Shown: positions 8,066-16,630, counted from the stretch's first letter. The stretch is 24,374 nucleotides of DNA from CAZYMF01 sp964648215 (GCA_964648215.1 CAZYMF010000056.1:1-24374), one strand, 5' to 3'. Numbers and translations are program-made. The notes: generated by a model not told the origin, from the letters alone.

Positions 8066-8082
8066 ATTCTCACTCCTGGCGT
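8066..8082 (-). promoter_or_regulatory. Enhancer-like element of the cytochrome promoter
   Basis: Minus-strand ACGCCAGGAGTGAGAAT belongs to a set of related 17-bp elements (others at 15182, 18530, 20258, 23037 and 23161). Its left edge is 67 bp from the -24 box. It is closest to the copy at 23161 (GCCAGGA, TG, GAA and a following CG..GGC are shared). Confidence 0.45.
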
Positions 8083-8197
8083 AGCGATAGGCCGGCTGTC
8101 CCAGCTCCGGCAAAGGCGAAAAGCCGCCAATCGAGGCCTTCCGCGGCGCGAACCTGCCCTGGGCGGACCGGCCCCGCGTTTGCTGTACAATGGCGCC

Positions 8198-9937
8198 ATG
8201 CGCGGATCCCCCGCATTCTCCGACGCCGCCCTGACGGTGCTGCGCCAGCGTTACTTGCGTCGCGGCGAGGACGGACAGCCGGTCGAAGACCCCGCCGGGT
8301 TGCTGCGACGGGTGGCGAGCGCGGTGGCGGCGCCGGCACGCTCCTTCGGCGAAGACCCGGCGTACTGGGAGGATCGCTTTCTCGGGCGGCTCGAGCGGCT
8401 CGAGTTCCTGCCCAACTCGCCGACGCTGATGAACGCCGGGCTGCCCGACGGCCAGCTGGCGGCCTGCTTCGTCCTGCCGATCGCCGACGATCTCGATGCC
8501 ATCTTCGCCGCGCTTCGCCGCATGGCCCGCATCCACCAGACGGGCGGCGGCACCGGCTTCTCCTTCAGCGCGCTGCGGCCGTGCGAGGACCGTGTCCGCT
8601 CGACCGGAGGCATCACCTCCGGCCCCCTCTCGTTCATCGAGCTCTTCGACCACACCACGGCCGTGATCCGGCGGGGCGGGCGCCGCCGCGGCGCGAACAT
8701 GGCGGTGCTGCGTGTCGATCACCCCGACATCGAGGAGTTCGTCGCCGCCAAGCGCACGCCCCGGCGGTTGGAGAACTTCAACCTCTCCGTCGGCGTCACC
8801 GACGCGTTCTATCAGGCCCTGGAGGCTGGAGTGCGCTTCCCCCTGCGCAACCCCCGCACCGGGACCGTGGTGCGGTCGGTCGATTCGGCGGCTCTATTCG
8901 ACGCCATCGTCGAGTCGGCCTGGGGGAGCGGCGATCCGGGCCTGCTCTTTCTCGACGAGATCAACCGCCACAACCCAACGCCGGCGCTGGGGGCGATCGA
9001 GGCGACGAACCCCTGCGGCGAGCAGCCTCTGCTGCCCTACGAGTCGTGCGTGCTGGGCTCGGTGAACCTGGCCCGGTTCGCCGGCGCCGCGGACGTGCAG
9101 TGGGACGGCCTGGCCTCTGCCATTCGCGACGCCGTCGTCTTTCTCGACAACGTGGTCGAGGCCGGCTGCTTCCCGTTCCCCGAGATCGCCGCGGCAACGC
9201 GGCGCACGCGCAAGATCGGTGTCGGGGTGATGGGCCTGGCGGACCTGTTCGCCCGGCTCGGCGTGGCGTACGACTCGGCCGAGGCCCTGACGCTGGGCGG
9301 GCGTCTGGCGAAGTTTCTCGCCGACACCGCCCGCGCGGCCTCGGCGGAGCTGGGCGAGCGGCGCGGATCGTTCCCCGCCTTCGCGCAGAGCGTGTGGCCG
9401 GGGCGCGGCGCGGCGGCGATGCGCAACGCCACGGTCACCTGCGTCGCCCCGACGGGCACGCTCAGCTTGCTCGCCGGCGTGGCCGGCGGCATCGAGCCGT
9501 TTTTCGCCCTCGCCGTCTCGCGCCGCGTGATCGACGGCCGCACGGTGGAGACGAACTCGACGCTCGCCGAAGCGCTGCGCGGGCTCGGCCCGGCGGGCGA
9601 AGACGGGCTGGCCGCGGCGCGCGAGCGCGGCTCGATCCGCAACCTCGCCGCGTTGCCCGAGGGGTTGCGGCGCCGTTTTCCCATCGCCCTGGAGATCGCG
9701 CCGGAGTTTCACGTCCGCATGCAGGCGAGCTTCCAGGCGCACGTCGACGCCGCCGTCTCGAAGACGGTGAATCTGCCCGCCGATGCCGCGCCGAAGGCCG
9801 TGCGCCAGGTGTTCACCCTGGCGCGGCAACTGCGCCTCAAGGGGGTCACCGTCTACCGTTACGGCTCGCGTACCGGACAGGTGCTTTCTCTGGTACACGA
9901 GGAGGCGCACGGCGACTGCCGCGAGTGCGCCGTGTGA
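8198..9937 (+). CDS. nrdJ: Adenosylcobalamin-dependent (class II) ribonucleotide reductase
   Basis: Reduces ribonucleotides to deoxyribonucleotides using a B12-derived radical, independent of oxygen. The 579-residue protein shows SPTLMNAG (74-81), the first redox Cys90 (LAACFVLP), the glycine-rich RIHQTGGGTGFSFS, the active-site motif N271-P-C273-G-E275, and near the C-terminus TVTCVAPTGT-like and SKTVNLP motifs. The end carries a redox pair C574-x-x-C577 expected to re-reduce the active site. There is no ATP-cone domain at the N-terminus, which makes it a short member. No ribosome binding site precedes the ATG, and TACAAT at 8186-8191 could be a -10 placing transcription start at or near the ATG (possibly leaderless). 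No cobalamin riboswitch is recognisable upstream. A weak sigma-54-like site (8169-8183) is noted separately in the findings. Confidence 0.94.
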   Translation: MRGSPAFSDAALTVLRQRYLRRGEDGQPVEDPAGLLRRVASAVAAPARSFGEDPAYWEDRFLGRLERLEFLPNSPTLMNAGLPDGQLAACFVLPIADDLDAIFAALRRMARIHQTGGGTGFSFSALRPCEDRVRSTGGITSGPLSFIELFDHTTAVIRRGGRRRGANMAVLRVDHPDIEEFVAAKRTPRRLENFNLSVGVTDAFYQALEAGVRFPLRNPRTGTVVRSVDSAALFDAIVESAWGSGDPGLLFLDEINRHNPTPALGAIEATNPCGEQPLLPYESCVLGSVNLARFAGAADVQWDGLASAIRDAVVFLDNVVEAGCFPFPEIAAATRRTRKIGVGVMGLADLFARLGVAYDSAEALTLGGRLAKFLADTARAASAELGERRGSFPAFAQSVWPGRGAAAMRNATVTCVAPTGTLSLLAGVAGGIEPFFALAVSRRVIDGRTVETNSTLAEALRGLGPAGEDGLAAARERGSIRNLAALPEGLRRRFPIALEIAPEFHVRMQASFQAHVDAAVSKTVNLPADAAPKAVRQVFTLARQLRLKGVTVYRYGSRTGQVLSLVHEEAHGDCRECAV

Positions 9938-9953
9938 GCGCGAAGGAGATTTC

Positions 9954-11318
9954 ATGCCGATCGAAACCGTCAACCCGACCACCGGGGAGCGGGTGAAACG
10001 CTTCAAACCATTCTCGCGCGCCGCCGTCGAGGCGGCGCTGGCGCAGGCGCAACGGGCTTTCGAGCGCTGGCGCCGCGTGCCGCTGGCGGAGCGCAGCCGC
10101 CTGCTGTCGGCGGCCGCCGCTCTCTTGCGCCGCGAGGTGCGCCGGCATGCCGAGCTGATCACGCTCGAGATGGGCAAGCCGATCACGCAGGCGGTGGCCG
10201 AGGTCGAAAAGTGCGCCTGGGCATGCGAGCACTTCGCCGCCAACGCGGCGGCGCTGCTGGCCGACGAGCCGATCGCCACCGAGGCCCGCCGCAGCGTCGT
10301 GGAGTTCGCTCCGCTCGGCGCCGTGCTGGCGGTGATGCCGTGGAACTTCCCCTACTGGCAGGTCTTCCGCTTCGCCGCGCCGGCGCTGATGGCCGGCAAC
10401 GTCGGCGTGCTCAAGCACGCCTCCAACGTGCCGCAGTGCGCCCTGGCGATCGAGCAGGTGTTCCGGCGCGCCGGGTTTCCCGCGGGGACGTTCCGCACGC
10501 TGCTGATCGAGTCCGGAGCCGTGGCCAAGGTGATCGCCGACGATCGCATCGTCGCGGTCACTCTCACCGGCAGCGAGGACGCCGGCAGCCGTGTGGCGGC
10601 CGTCGCCGGCCAGCACCTCAAGAAGACCGTGCTCGAGCTCGGCGGCTCGGATCCCTTCGTGGTGCTGCGCGACGCCGATCTCGATCGCTGCAGCGTGGTG
10701 GCGGCGCAGGCGCGCACCATCAACTCGGGCCAGAGCTGCATCGCCGCCAAGCGCTTCATCGTCGACAGCGCCGTCGCCAAGGAGTTCACCCGGCGCTTCG
10801 TCGCGCAGATGGGCGCCTTGCGCACGGGCGACCCGATGGACGAGGCGACGCAGGTCGGTCCGCAGGCCCGCGCGGATCTCCTCGAGGACCTCGACCGCCA
10901 GGTGCGCCAATCGCTGCGGCGCGGCGCACGCCTGCTGCTCGGCGGCAAGCGGGTCTCCGGGCGCGGCTACTTCTACCCGCCGACGGTGCTGGGCGCGGTG
11001 CGCCCGGGGATGCCGGCCTTCGACGAGGAGGTCTTCGGTCCGGTGGCCGGCGTCGTCGTCGCGCGCCACGAAGAGGAGGCACTGCGCCTGGCCAACGCCT
11101 CGCGGTTCGGCCTCGGCGCCAGCGTGTGGAGCGCCGACGGCGAACGCGCCGAGCGCCTCGCTCGGCGCCTGGAGACCGGCGTCGTCTACGTCAACGACTT
11201 GGTCAAGTCGGACCCGCGCCTCCCGTTCGGCGGCGTGAAGAAGTCGGGCTACGGTCGCGAGCTTGCCGCCTTCGGCATCCGCGAGTTCACCAACGTCAAG
11301 AGCATCGTCGTTTCCTAG
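9954..11318 (+). CDS. NAD(P)-dependent succinate-semialdehyde dehydrogenase-type aldehyde dehydrogenase
   Basis: A 454-residue aldehyde dehydrogenase close to the Sad/YneI (short succinate-semialdehyde dehydrogenase) group. It starts MPIETVNPTTGE, as that group does. Visible motifs are MPWNFPYWQVFRF (cofactor loop), the general base Glu228 in LELGGSDPF, the nucleophile Cys262 in NSGQSCIAAKRF, and the C-terminal PFGGVKKSGYGRELAAFGI. It oxidises a semialdehyde or other aldehyde to the acid in the cytoplasm. AAGGAG lies 6 bases before the ATG, and the gene begins 16 bases after nrdJ, so they form an operon. The exact substrate is not certain. Confidence 0.92.
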   Translation: MPIETVNPTTGERVKRFKPFSRAAVEAALAQAQRAFERWRRVPLAERSRLLSAAAALLRREVRRHAELITLEMGKPITQAVAEVEKCAWACEHFAANAAALLADEPIATEARRSVVEFAPLGAVLAVMPWNFPYWQVFRFAAPALMAGNVGVLKHASNVPQCALAIEQVFRRAGFPAGTFRTLLIESGAVAKVIADDRIVAVTLTGSEDAGSRVAAVAGQHLKKTVLELGGSDPFVVLRDADLDRCSVVAAQARTINSGQSCIAAKRFIVDSAVAKEFTRRFVAQMGALRTGDPMDEATQVGPQARADLLEDLDRQVRQSLRRGARLLLGGKRVSGRGYFYPPTVLGAVRPGMPAFDEEVFGPVAGVVVARHEEEALRLANASRFGLGASVWSADGERAERLARRLETGVVYVNDLVKSDPRLPFGGVKKSGYGRELAAFGIREFTNVKSIVVS

Positions 11319-11385
11319 CCCATGTCCAACGAGTCCACGCGACGCAAGATTGACCTGCCGCGATCCTAGTCACCACGAGAGCGAC

Positions 11386-13788
11386 ATGGACACACCGCTG
11401 CGGGTCCTGATCATCGACGATTCGGCCGACGACGCCGAGCTGATGGTCCGTGCGCTGGACGAAGGGGGCTTCCACACCCGCTGGCAACGCGTCGAGACCG
11501 AAGCCGGTCTGCGCGCCGCCCTCGCCGGCCCCGCGTGGGACCTGGTCCTGGCCGACTACACCCTGCCGCGGCTGAGCGGGCCGCGGGCCCTGCAACTGGT
11601 CCAGGAGCACGGGGTCGAGACGCCGTTTCTCGTCGTGTCGGGCACGGTCGGGGAGGAGACGGCCGCGGCCATGATGCGCGCCGGCGCCTGCGACTACGTG
11701 ATGAAGAAAAACCTGGCGCGTCTGGCGGTCTCGGCGGAGAGGGCGCTGCGCGAAGCGGAGGCGAGGCGCGAGCGGCGGCGCGTCGAGCAGGCGTTGCGCG
11801 ACAGCGAGGCGCGCACGCGAGCGATCATCGACAACGCCGTCGACGGCATCGTCACCATGGACGAGAACGGCACCATCGAGTCGTTCAACCCGGCCGGCGA
11901 GCGCCTGTTCGGCTATCGGGCGGCCGAGATCGTCGGCCAGAACGTCCGCGTCCTGATGCCGCCGCCGCATCGCGACGCCCACGGCGGCTACGTGGCCCAC
12001 TATCTGCGCACGGGAGAGAGGAAGATCATCGGCATCGGCCGCGAGGTGTGGGCGCGGCGCAAGGACGGCACCGTGTTTCCCGTCGATCTATCGGTCAGCG
12101 AGGTAGCGCTGGGGCCGCGGCGCATCTTCACCGGCACGCTGCACGACATCACCGGGCGCAAGCGTGTGGAGCGGCGGCTGGCGACGCAGTACGCGGTGGC
12201 CCGCGTGCTGGCCGAGTCGACCACGCTGGAGAGCGCCGTGCCTCACGTGCTGCAGTCGCTCTGCGAGGCCACCGGCTGGGAGCTGGGCGAGCTCTGGGTG
12301 GTCGACCGCCGTGCGCGCGTCCTGCGCTGGGCCGGCATGTGGCACGGGCTGAACATCGACCCGGCCGAGTTCGCTGCGGTGAGTCGGGCGACCGTCCTCC
12401 AACGCGGCAGCGGCATGCCCGGGCGCGTGTGGGCGAGCGGCAAGTCCGCTTCGGTCACCGACGCTTCGTCGAGCCGCTACGTGATGCGGACCGCCGCCGT
12501 GTTGAGCGCCGGCCTCAAGGGGGCCTTCGCCTTCCCCGTGCGCGCCGGCCGGGTCGTGGTCGGGGTGATGGGCTTCTTCAGCCGCGACACGCGGCAGCCC
12601 GGTCCGGAGCTGCTCGAGCTGCTCGAGGCGCTGGGCAATCAGATCGGCGGCTTCATCGCCCGGCAGCGCGCCGAGGCGTCGCGACGCGAGAGCGAGCAGC
12701 GCTTCGCCGAGTTCATGGAGCACCTGCCGGGGGTGGCGTTTCTGAAGGACGCCGCCGGCCGCTACCTCTACGTCAACGGCGGTTTCGAGCAGCTGCTCGG
12801 CCTGCCCCGCGCCGAATACCTCGGCAAGACCGACGATCAGCTCTGGCCGGCGGAGACGGCGGAGCAGCTACGCGCCAACGACCAACGGGTGCTGCGCAGC
12901 GGCGAGGTACTGCAGACCATCGAGCTGATTCCGCAGGACGACGGGTTGCACCACTGGTTGGCGACCAAGTTTCCGCTGCGCGACGGAACCGGGGCGACGA
13001 AGACACTGGCGGGGGTGGCCATCGACATCACCGATCGCGTGACGGCCGAGGCCGAGCTGCGCGCGCTGCGCGAGCGCTCGCAGCAGCGCGAGCGCTTCGC
13101 CGACATCGGCGCCATCACGGCGCAGATCGTCCACGATCTCGGCAACCCCCTGGCCGGCATCTCGATGCAGGCGCAGCTCATCCTGCACCGGGCCAAGCGC
13201 GACGAGGCGCGGCCGATCAGCGGCGCCCTGCGACCGGCGGAACGCATTCTGGCCGAGGTCTCCCACCTCGACGCGCTGGTGCGCGAGTTCATGGAGTTCT
13301 CGCGCGAGCAACGGCTCGACCTGCGGCGGTTGGACCTATCGGACTTCCTGCGCGGGGTGGCCGAGATGTGGCGCCCGGTCGCCGCGGCGCGGCGCATCAG
13401 CCTGACGCTCGACGCGAGCAAGGATCTCCCCGCCATCGAGGTCGACGAGGAGAAGATGCGCCGCCTGTTGGAAAACCTGCTCAAGAACGCCATCGAGGCC
13501 ATCGATCGCGGCCCGGGCCACATCCACATCAGCACCAGCGCGCCCGCCCCCGATCGCCTGCGCATCTCGGTGCAGGACGACGGGCCGGGCATCCCCGATC
13601 ACGTGCAGGTCTTCCGTCTCTTCGAAACCACCAAGCCGCAGGGTACCGGCCTCGGCCTCGCCATCGCCAAGCAGATCGTTCTCGCCCACGGCGGCGACCT
13701 CCGTTTCCAGCGCATCGAGCCGCACGGCACGGTCTTCCACGTCGAGCTGGTTCACCGCGCCGCGGCCGAGCGCCGGCACACGGGATGA
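11386..13788 (+). CDS. Sensor histidine kinase with N-terminal receiver and FixL-like PAS (REC-PAS-GAF-PAS-HisKA-HATPase)
   Basis: An 800-residue soluble kinase with no membrane segments. Order: receiver domain (1-120, phospho-acceptor Asp57, Lys107/108), PAS (140-260), GAF (about 270-425), a second PAS (435-555), a dimerisation/phosphoacceptor domain with His583 in IVHDLGNPLAG, and an ATPase domain with the N box NLLKNAIEAID (697-707) and DDGPGIP, GTGLGLAI. The first PAS closely resembles the haem PAS of FixL: HRDAHGGY places His199 where FixL has its haem ligand (His200 in Bradyrhizobium) and IIGIGR places Arg219 twenty residues later, as FixL Arg220. His205 replaces the FixL Arg206. Many non-haem PAS domains share part of this motif, so oxygen sensing is inference. 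A FixJ-type regulator lies at 18668. Confidence 0.92.
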   Translation: MDTPLRVLIIDDSADDAELMVRALDEGGFHTRWQRVETEAGLRAALAGPAWDLVLADYTLPRLSGPRALQLVQEHGVETPFLVVSGTVGEETAAAMMRAGACDYVMKKNLARLAVSAERALREAEARRERRRVEQALRDSEARTRAIIDNAVDGIVTMDENGTIESFNPAGERLFGYRAAEIVGQNVRVLMPPPHRDAHGGYVAHYLRTGERKIIGIGREVWARRKDGTVFPVDLSVSEVALGPRRIFTGTLHDITGRKRVERRLATQYAVARVLAESTTLESAVPHVLQSLCEATGWELGELWVVDRRARVLRWAGMWHGLNIDPAEFAAVSRATVLQRGSGMPGRVWASGKSASVTDASSSRYVMRTAAVLSAGLKGAFAFPVRAGRVVVGVMGFFSRDTRQPGPELLELLEALGNQIGGFIARQRAEASRRESEQRFAEFMEHLPGVAFLKDAAGRYLYVNGGFEQLLGLPRAEYLGKTDDQLWPAETAEQLRANDQRVLRSGEVLQTIELIPQDDGLHHWLATKFPLRDGTGATKTLAGVAIDITDRVTAEAELRALRERSQQRERFADIGAITAQIVHDLGNPLAGISMQAQLILHRAKRDEARPISGALRPAERILAEVSHLDALVREFMEFSREQRLDLRRLDLSDFLRGVAEMWRPVAAARRISLTLDASKDLPAIEVDEEKMRRLLENLLKNAIEAIDRGPGHIHISTSAPAPDRLRISVQDDGPGIPDHVQVFRLFETTKPQGTGLGLAIAKQIVLAHGGDLRFQRIEPHGTVFHVELVHRAAAERRHTG

Positions 13789-13800
13789 ATCAAGCCCAAC

Positions 13801-13906
13801 GGAGAGTGGAGAACCGAGAGCCGGGAATGGGGAAACCGGTGAACGAAGGGCGCGACACCGACCGGTCTTCCATTCCGAATCCCCGGTTCCCGGCTCTCCA
13901 TTCTCC
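13801..13906. repeat. Long imperfect inverted repeat between convergent genes
   Basis: The left arm (13801-13840) begins GGAGAGTGGAGAACCGAGAG and the right arm (13861-13906), reverse-complemented, begins GGAGAATGGAGAGCCGGGAA; most of about 40 positions pair. It sits between the kinase stop and the sigma-factor stop, so it can act as a two-way terminator. Its GGGAAT/GGATTCGG content resembles dispersed intergenic repeats known from several GC-rich genomes. Confidence 0.7.
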
Positions 13907-13918
13907 GCAGCTGCCTAC

Positions 13919-15088
13919 TCACTGCAGGTAGTCCCGCAGCCCCCGCGAGCTGCACACTTCCTTCAGCTGCCTGAGAGCGCGGGTTTCGAGCTGACGAACA
14001 CGCTCGCGACTGACGCCGAACTGCACGCCGATCTCGTCGAGAGTCCGCGCGTCGTCGTCCTCGAAGCCGAAGCGCTGGCGCAGGATCGAGCCCTCGCGCG
14101 GCGGCAGCTGGGCGAGCGCCTGCTCGAGATGCTCGCGCAGCGTCGCGTGAACGACGTGATCTTCCGGCTCCATCCCGTCGGCCGGCAGGATCGATTCGAG
14201 CGGCCGCTCGTCGTCGTCGCTCACCGGGGCATCGGTCGACACGAAGTGGAAGGCCTGCGCCATCGTCTCGAAGCGCGCGCGATCCAGCCCCTCGGCGGCG
14301 GCCAGATCATGGCGCGAAACCGGCCCTTCGTTCTCGCCCGCCAGCCCTTGCGCGTCGCGGTTGAGGCGGCGGCGGAACTGGCTCCAGTGCACCGGCGTGC
14401 GAATCATCTGCCCCTGCGTATCGGCGGCACGCCCGAGCTGCTGCCAGATCCACCAGGCGGCGTAGGTGCTGAACTTCACGTTGCGCTCCGGCTCGTACTT
14501 TTCGACCGCGCGAATCAGACCGAGCGAGCCCTCCTGAAACAGGTCCAGGAAGCTCAAGGTCGGATGGTGATAGCGGCGGGCAAGGGTGCTGACGAGCCGG
14601 ACGTTGGCGCGCACCATCTCGTCGCGCAGCACACGATAGTCCGCCAGCGCCGCCGACAGCTCGACGACGAACTGGCGCAGCCGCGGGCGCGCCAGTCCGC
14701 TGGCGCGAGCCAGGCGAGGCTGGTGCAGGGCGGCGCGCGCGTGGTCGAGAACGAGCACCGTCTCGCGCTCGCGAAAGTCCTCGTCCGGCAGCACCACGCC
14801 GCGTCCGGCGTCGGCCAGCGCCGCGCGCGTCAGGCGCCGGGCGCGCCGCAGCTGCGCTCGGATACGCTTGCGGGCGCGGGCGATCTTGCGCGCCAGGGTC
14901 TCCTCCTCGGCCCGCGTCAACAGGGTGCTGGCGGCCAGGCTCGCGGCAAAAAGCCGTTCGGCGTCGAGCTCCGTCGCCGTCGTCTCGGTTTCCTCCTCCA
15001 CGGTTGCGGCGTTGATCTCCACGCCCATCTCCTCGTCGGCAAGGAAGTCCATGGGCTCGTTTTCGTGAGAAAGCTCCGTCTGTAGCAT
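13919..15088 (-). CDS. RNA polymerase sigma-70 family factor (group 2-like)
   Basis: A sigma factor of about 389 residues directing RNA polymerase to a subset of promoters. Region 1.2 is LTRAEEETLARKIARARKRI; region 2 has LVSTLARRYHHPTLSFLDLFQEGSLGL and the DNA-melting/-10 helix FSTYAAWWIWQQLGRA; region 4 ends in the -35 helix-turn-helix DEIGVQFGVSRERVRQLETRALRQLKE. Region 2.4 reads WWIWQQL where primary sigma factors have WWIRQAI, which may alter promoter choice. A poorly conserved stretch lies between regions 1.2 and 2. The start is uncertain: ATG at 15086-15088, GTG at 15106 and ATG at 15052 are all possible and none has a clear ribosome binding site. It faces the kinase and is divergent from the DksA-HPF fusion gene. 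Confidence 0.9.
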   Translation of the reverse strand: MLQTELSHENEPMDFLADEEMGVEINAATVEEETETTATELDAERLFAASLAASTLLTRAEEETLARKIARARKRIRAQLRRARRLTRAALADAGRGVVLPDEDFRERETVLVLDHARAALHQPRLARASGLARPRLRQFVVELSAALADYRVLRDEMVRANVRLVSTLARRYHHPTLSFLDLFQEGSLGLIRAVEKYEPERNVKFSTYAAWWIWQQLGRAADTQGQMIRTPVHWSQFRRRLNRDAQGLAGENEGPVSRHDLAAAEGLDRARFETMAQAFHFVSTDAPVSDDDERPLESILPADGMEPEDHVVHATLREHLEQALAQLPPREGSILRQRFGFEDDDARTLDEIGVQFGVSRERVRQLETRALRQLKEVCSSRGLRDYLQ

Positions 15089-15181
15089 TGCTGCTTTGAC
15101 GGACACGGGGGCCGAAAATTCAACGAAGATCCGCTGCTGCAGCTGGCGCTTCCGGCAGGGCGGAAACCGCGCCTGGCGGCG

Positions 15182-15198
15182 TTGCAGAGTCGCGAAAC
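15182..15198 (+). promoter_or_regulatory. Enhancer-like element of the DksA-HPF fusion promoter
   Basis: TTGCAGAGTCGCGAAAC aligns, with one gap on each side, with TTGCCAGATTCGGGAAC at 18530. Its left edge is exactly 67 bp from the -24 box at 15249. Confidence 0.42.
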
Positions 15199-15248
15199 GC
15201 CCTGCCGGACTGGTTCACGGGCGGACCGGGCAGTGGCTTCTCCCGGCA

Positions 15249-15263
15249 TGGCAGGAAACTTGC
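15249..15263 (+). promoter_or_regulatory. Sigma-54 (-24/-12) promoter candidate for the DksA-BON-HPF-CSD gene
   Basis: TGGCAG-GAAAC-TTGC matches the consensus TGGCAC-N5-TTGC at all but the sixth position. The predicted start site near 15275 leaves a 24-base leader that holds the AGGAAGGG ribosome binding site. Confidence 0.65.
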
Positions 15264-15298
15264 GCTGGGATGCCTCCGGACCAAAGGAAGGGCACGCA

Positions 15299-16630
15299 AT
15301 GAAGCCCGAGGAAGTGGCATCGTTGGCACAGGAGCTTCGCCGCCAGAGACGGGCTCTGTTCGCCGCGGTGGCCAACACCGACGCCGACCTGCAATTGATT
15401 GCAGAGGACCGGGAAGGCGAGCTGGAAGAGCGCGCCCGGGAGGAATGGACCGCCCGCCTCGATCACCGCGGCCGGCAAGCCATCGAGGCCATCGACACCG
15501 CCCTGCAGCGGATCGCCGACGGCACCTACGGCGTGTGTACCGCGTGCGGGCGTATCCTTCCCCTGGCCCGTCTGCACGCCCTTCCGGCAACACCGCTTTG
15601 CGTCGACTGCGCGCGCGCGCACGAAGCGCCGACGCCCTCGGCCGGGGGAGACATGGAGGTGAGTCACCAGGGGCCGCTGCCGGCGGACACGAGCCTGTTG
15701 ACCAATGGCGAGCTCGAAGGCGCCTTGCAGGCACAGCTACGCGACGACGGGCGCGTCCCCATGGGGGACCTGCGCATCGCATGCCGCCCCGGCGTGGTGT
15801 ACCTCGACGGCTCGGTGCCGAATGAAGCTACCCGGGGTGTCCTGTTGCAGCTGATCACCGATGTCGCCGGCTTGCAGGAGGTGGTCGATCGCCTCCACGT
15901 CGAGAAGATCACGCGGCCGCCGGGCGGTCGCAAGCGTTCGCCGAAAGGCCGGCGGCCGGGCTTCCCGCCATCGACCGCCGAGGATATGGTCCAGGACAAG
16001 GAGGAAGGGCACCCCGGCATCCCGCCGATAGCACCTGGGGCGACGACGAATGAGCTTCCGGACGAAGTGGAGGAGCTGCCAATGCAACTGCCGCCGCAAA
16101 TCACCTTCCGAGACATGGAGCCATCCCCAGCGGTCGAGGCCAAGATCCGCGAGCGCGCGGGGAAGCTCGACGAGTATTACGACCGCATCATGAGCTGCCG
16201 CGTGGTGGTCGAAGCGCCGCACCACCACCGTCGTCAGGGCAACCTCTTTCACGTCACCGTCGATCTGACCGTTCCCAGCGGCGAGTTGGTGGTCAACCGC
16301 GAACCGTCGAAACGCCATGCTCACGAAGACGTCTATGTCGCCATCCGCGACGCCTTCAACGCGGCGCAGCGGCGCCTGGCCGATTACGCCCGGCGCCAGC
16401 GGCGGGACGTGAAAACGCACGAGCCGGCCCCGGCGGCACGGGTGGTGCGCCTTTTCCCCGAAGAGGGCTACGGCTTCCTCGAGGCGACGGATGGCCACGA
16501 GGTCTATTTTCACAAGAACAGCGTCGTGAACGAAGACTTCGCAAGGATGGGCGTTGGCGCCCAGGTCCAGTTCGTCGAAGAGCAGGGAGACAAGGGCCCG
16601 CAGGCCAGCACCGTTCGACTGGTGCGCTAG
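15299..16630 (+). CDS. Four-domain fusion: DksA/TraR zinc finger - BON - HPF (ribosome hibernation) - cold-shock domain
   Basis: A 443-residue cytoplasmic protein with four recognisable modules. Residues 1-108 form a coiled-coil plus C4 zinc finger as in DksA/TraR (C80-x2-C83, C101-x2-C104, with RILPLARLHALP between). Residues 133-203 are a BON domain (LRIACRPGVVYLDGSVPNEA). Residues 263-372 are a ribosome-hibernation (HPF/RaiA, S30AE) domain: QITFRDMEPSPAVEAKIRERA, the hydrophobic strand FHVTVDLTVPSGELVVNRE and HEDVYVAIRDAFNAAQRRL. Residues 379-443 are a cold-shock OB fold (VVRLFPEEGYGFLEATDGHEVYFHKNSV). HPF-CSD proteins are known; adding DksA and BON modules is unusual. The expected role is to bind ribosomes, and perhaps RNA polymerase, under starvation or oxygen stress. 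The ATG with AGGAAGGG upstream marks the start of similarity. A sigma-54-like promoter lies 36 bases upstream. Confidence 0.9.
   Translation: MKPEEVASLAQELRRQRRALFAAVANTDADLQLIAEDREGELEERAREEWTARLDHRGRQAIEAIDTALQRIADGTYGVCTACGRILPLARLHALPATPLCVDCARAHEAPTPSAGGDMEVSHQGPLPADTSLLTNGELEGALQAQLRDDGRVPMGDLRIACRPGVVYLDGSVPNEATRGVLLQLITDVAGLQEVVDRLHVEKITRPPGGRKRSPKGRRPGFPPSTAEDMVQDKEEGHPGIPPIAPGATTNELPDEVEELPMQLPPQITFRDMEPSPAVEAKIRERAGKLDEYYDRIMSCRVVVEAPHHHRRQGNLFHVTVDLTVPSGELVVNREPSKRHAHEDVYVAIRDAFNAAQRRLADYARRQRRDVKTHEPAPAARVVRLFPEEGYGFLEATDGHEVYFHKNSVVNEDFARMGVGAQVQFVEEQGDKGPQASTVRLVR

Noticed and set aside
7949..8197. Cobalamin riboswitch for nrdJ
   Set aside because: No B12-box-like sequence in the 249-bp gap; the gap is better described by sigma-54-like and enhancer-like sites.
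11322..11369. Short frame ATG...TAG (15 residues, starting MSNESTRRKIDLP) between the aldehyde dehydrogenase and the kinase
   Set aside because: No ribosome binding site, no homology, and too short to support.
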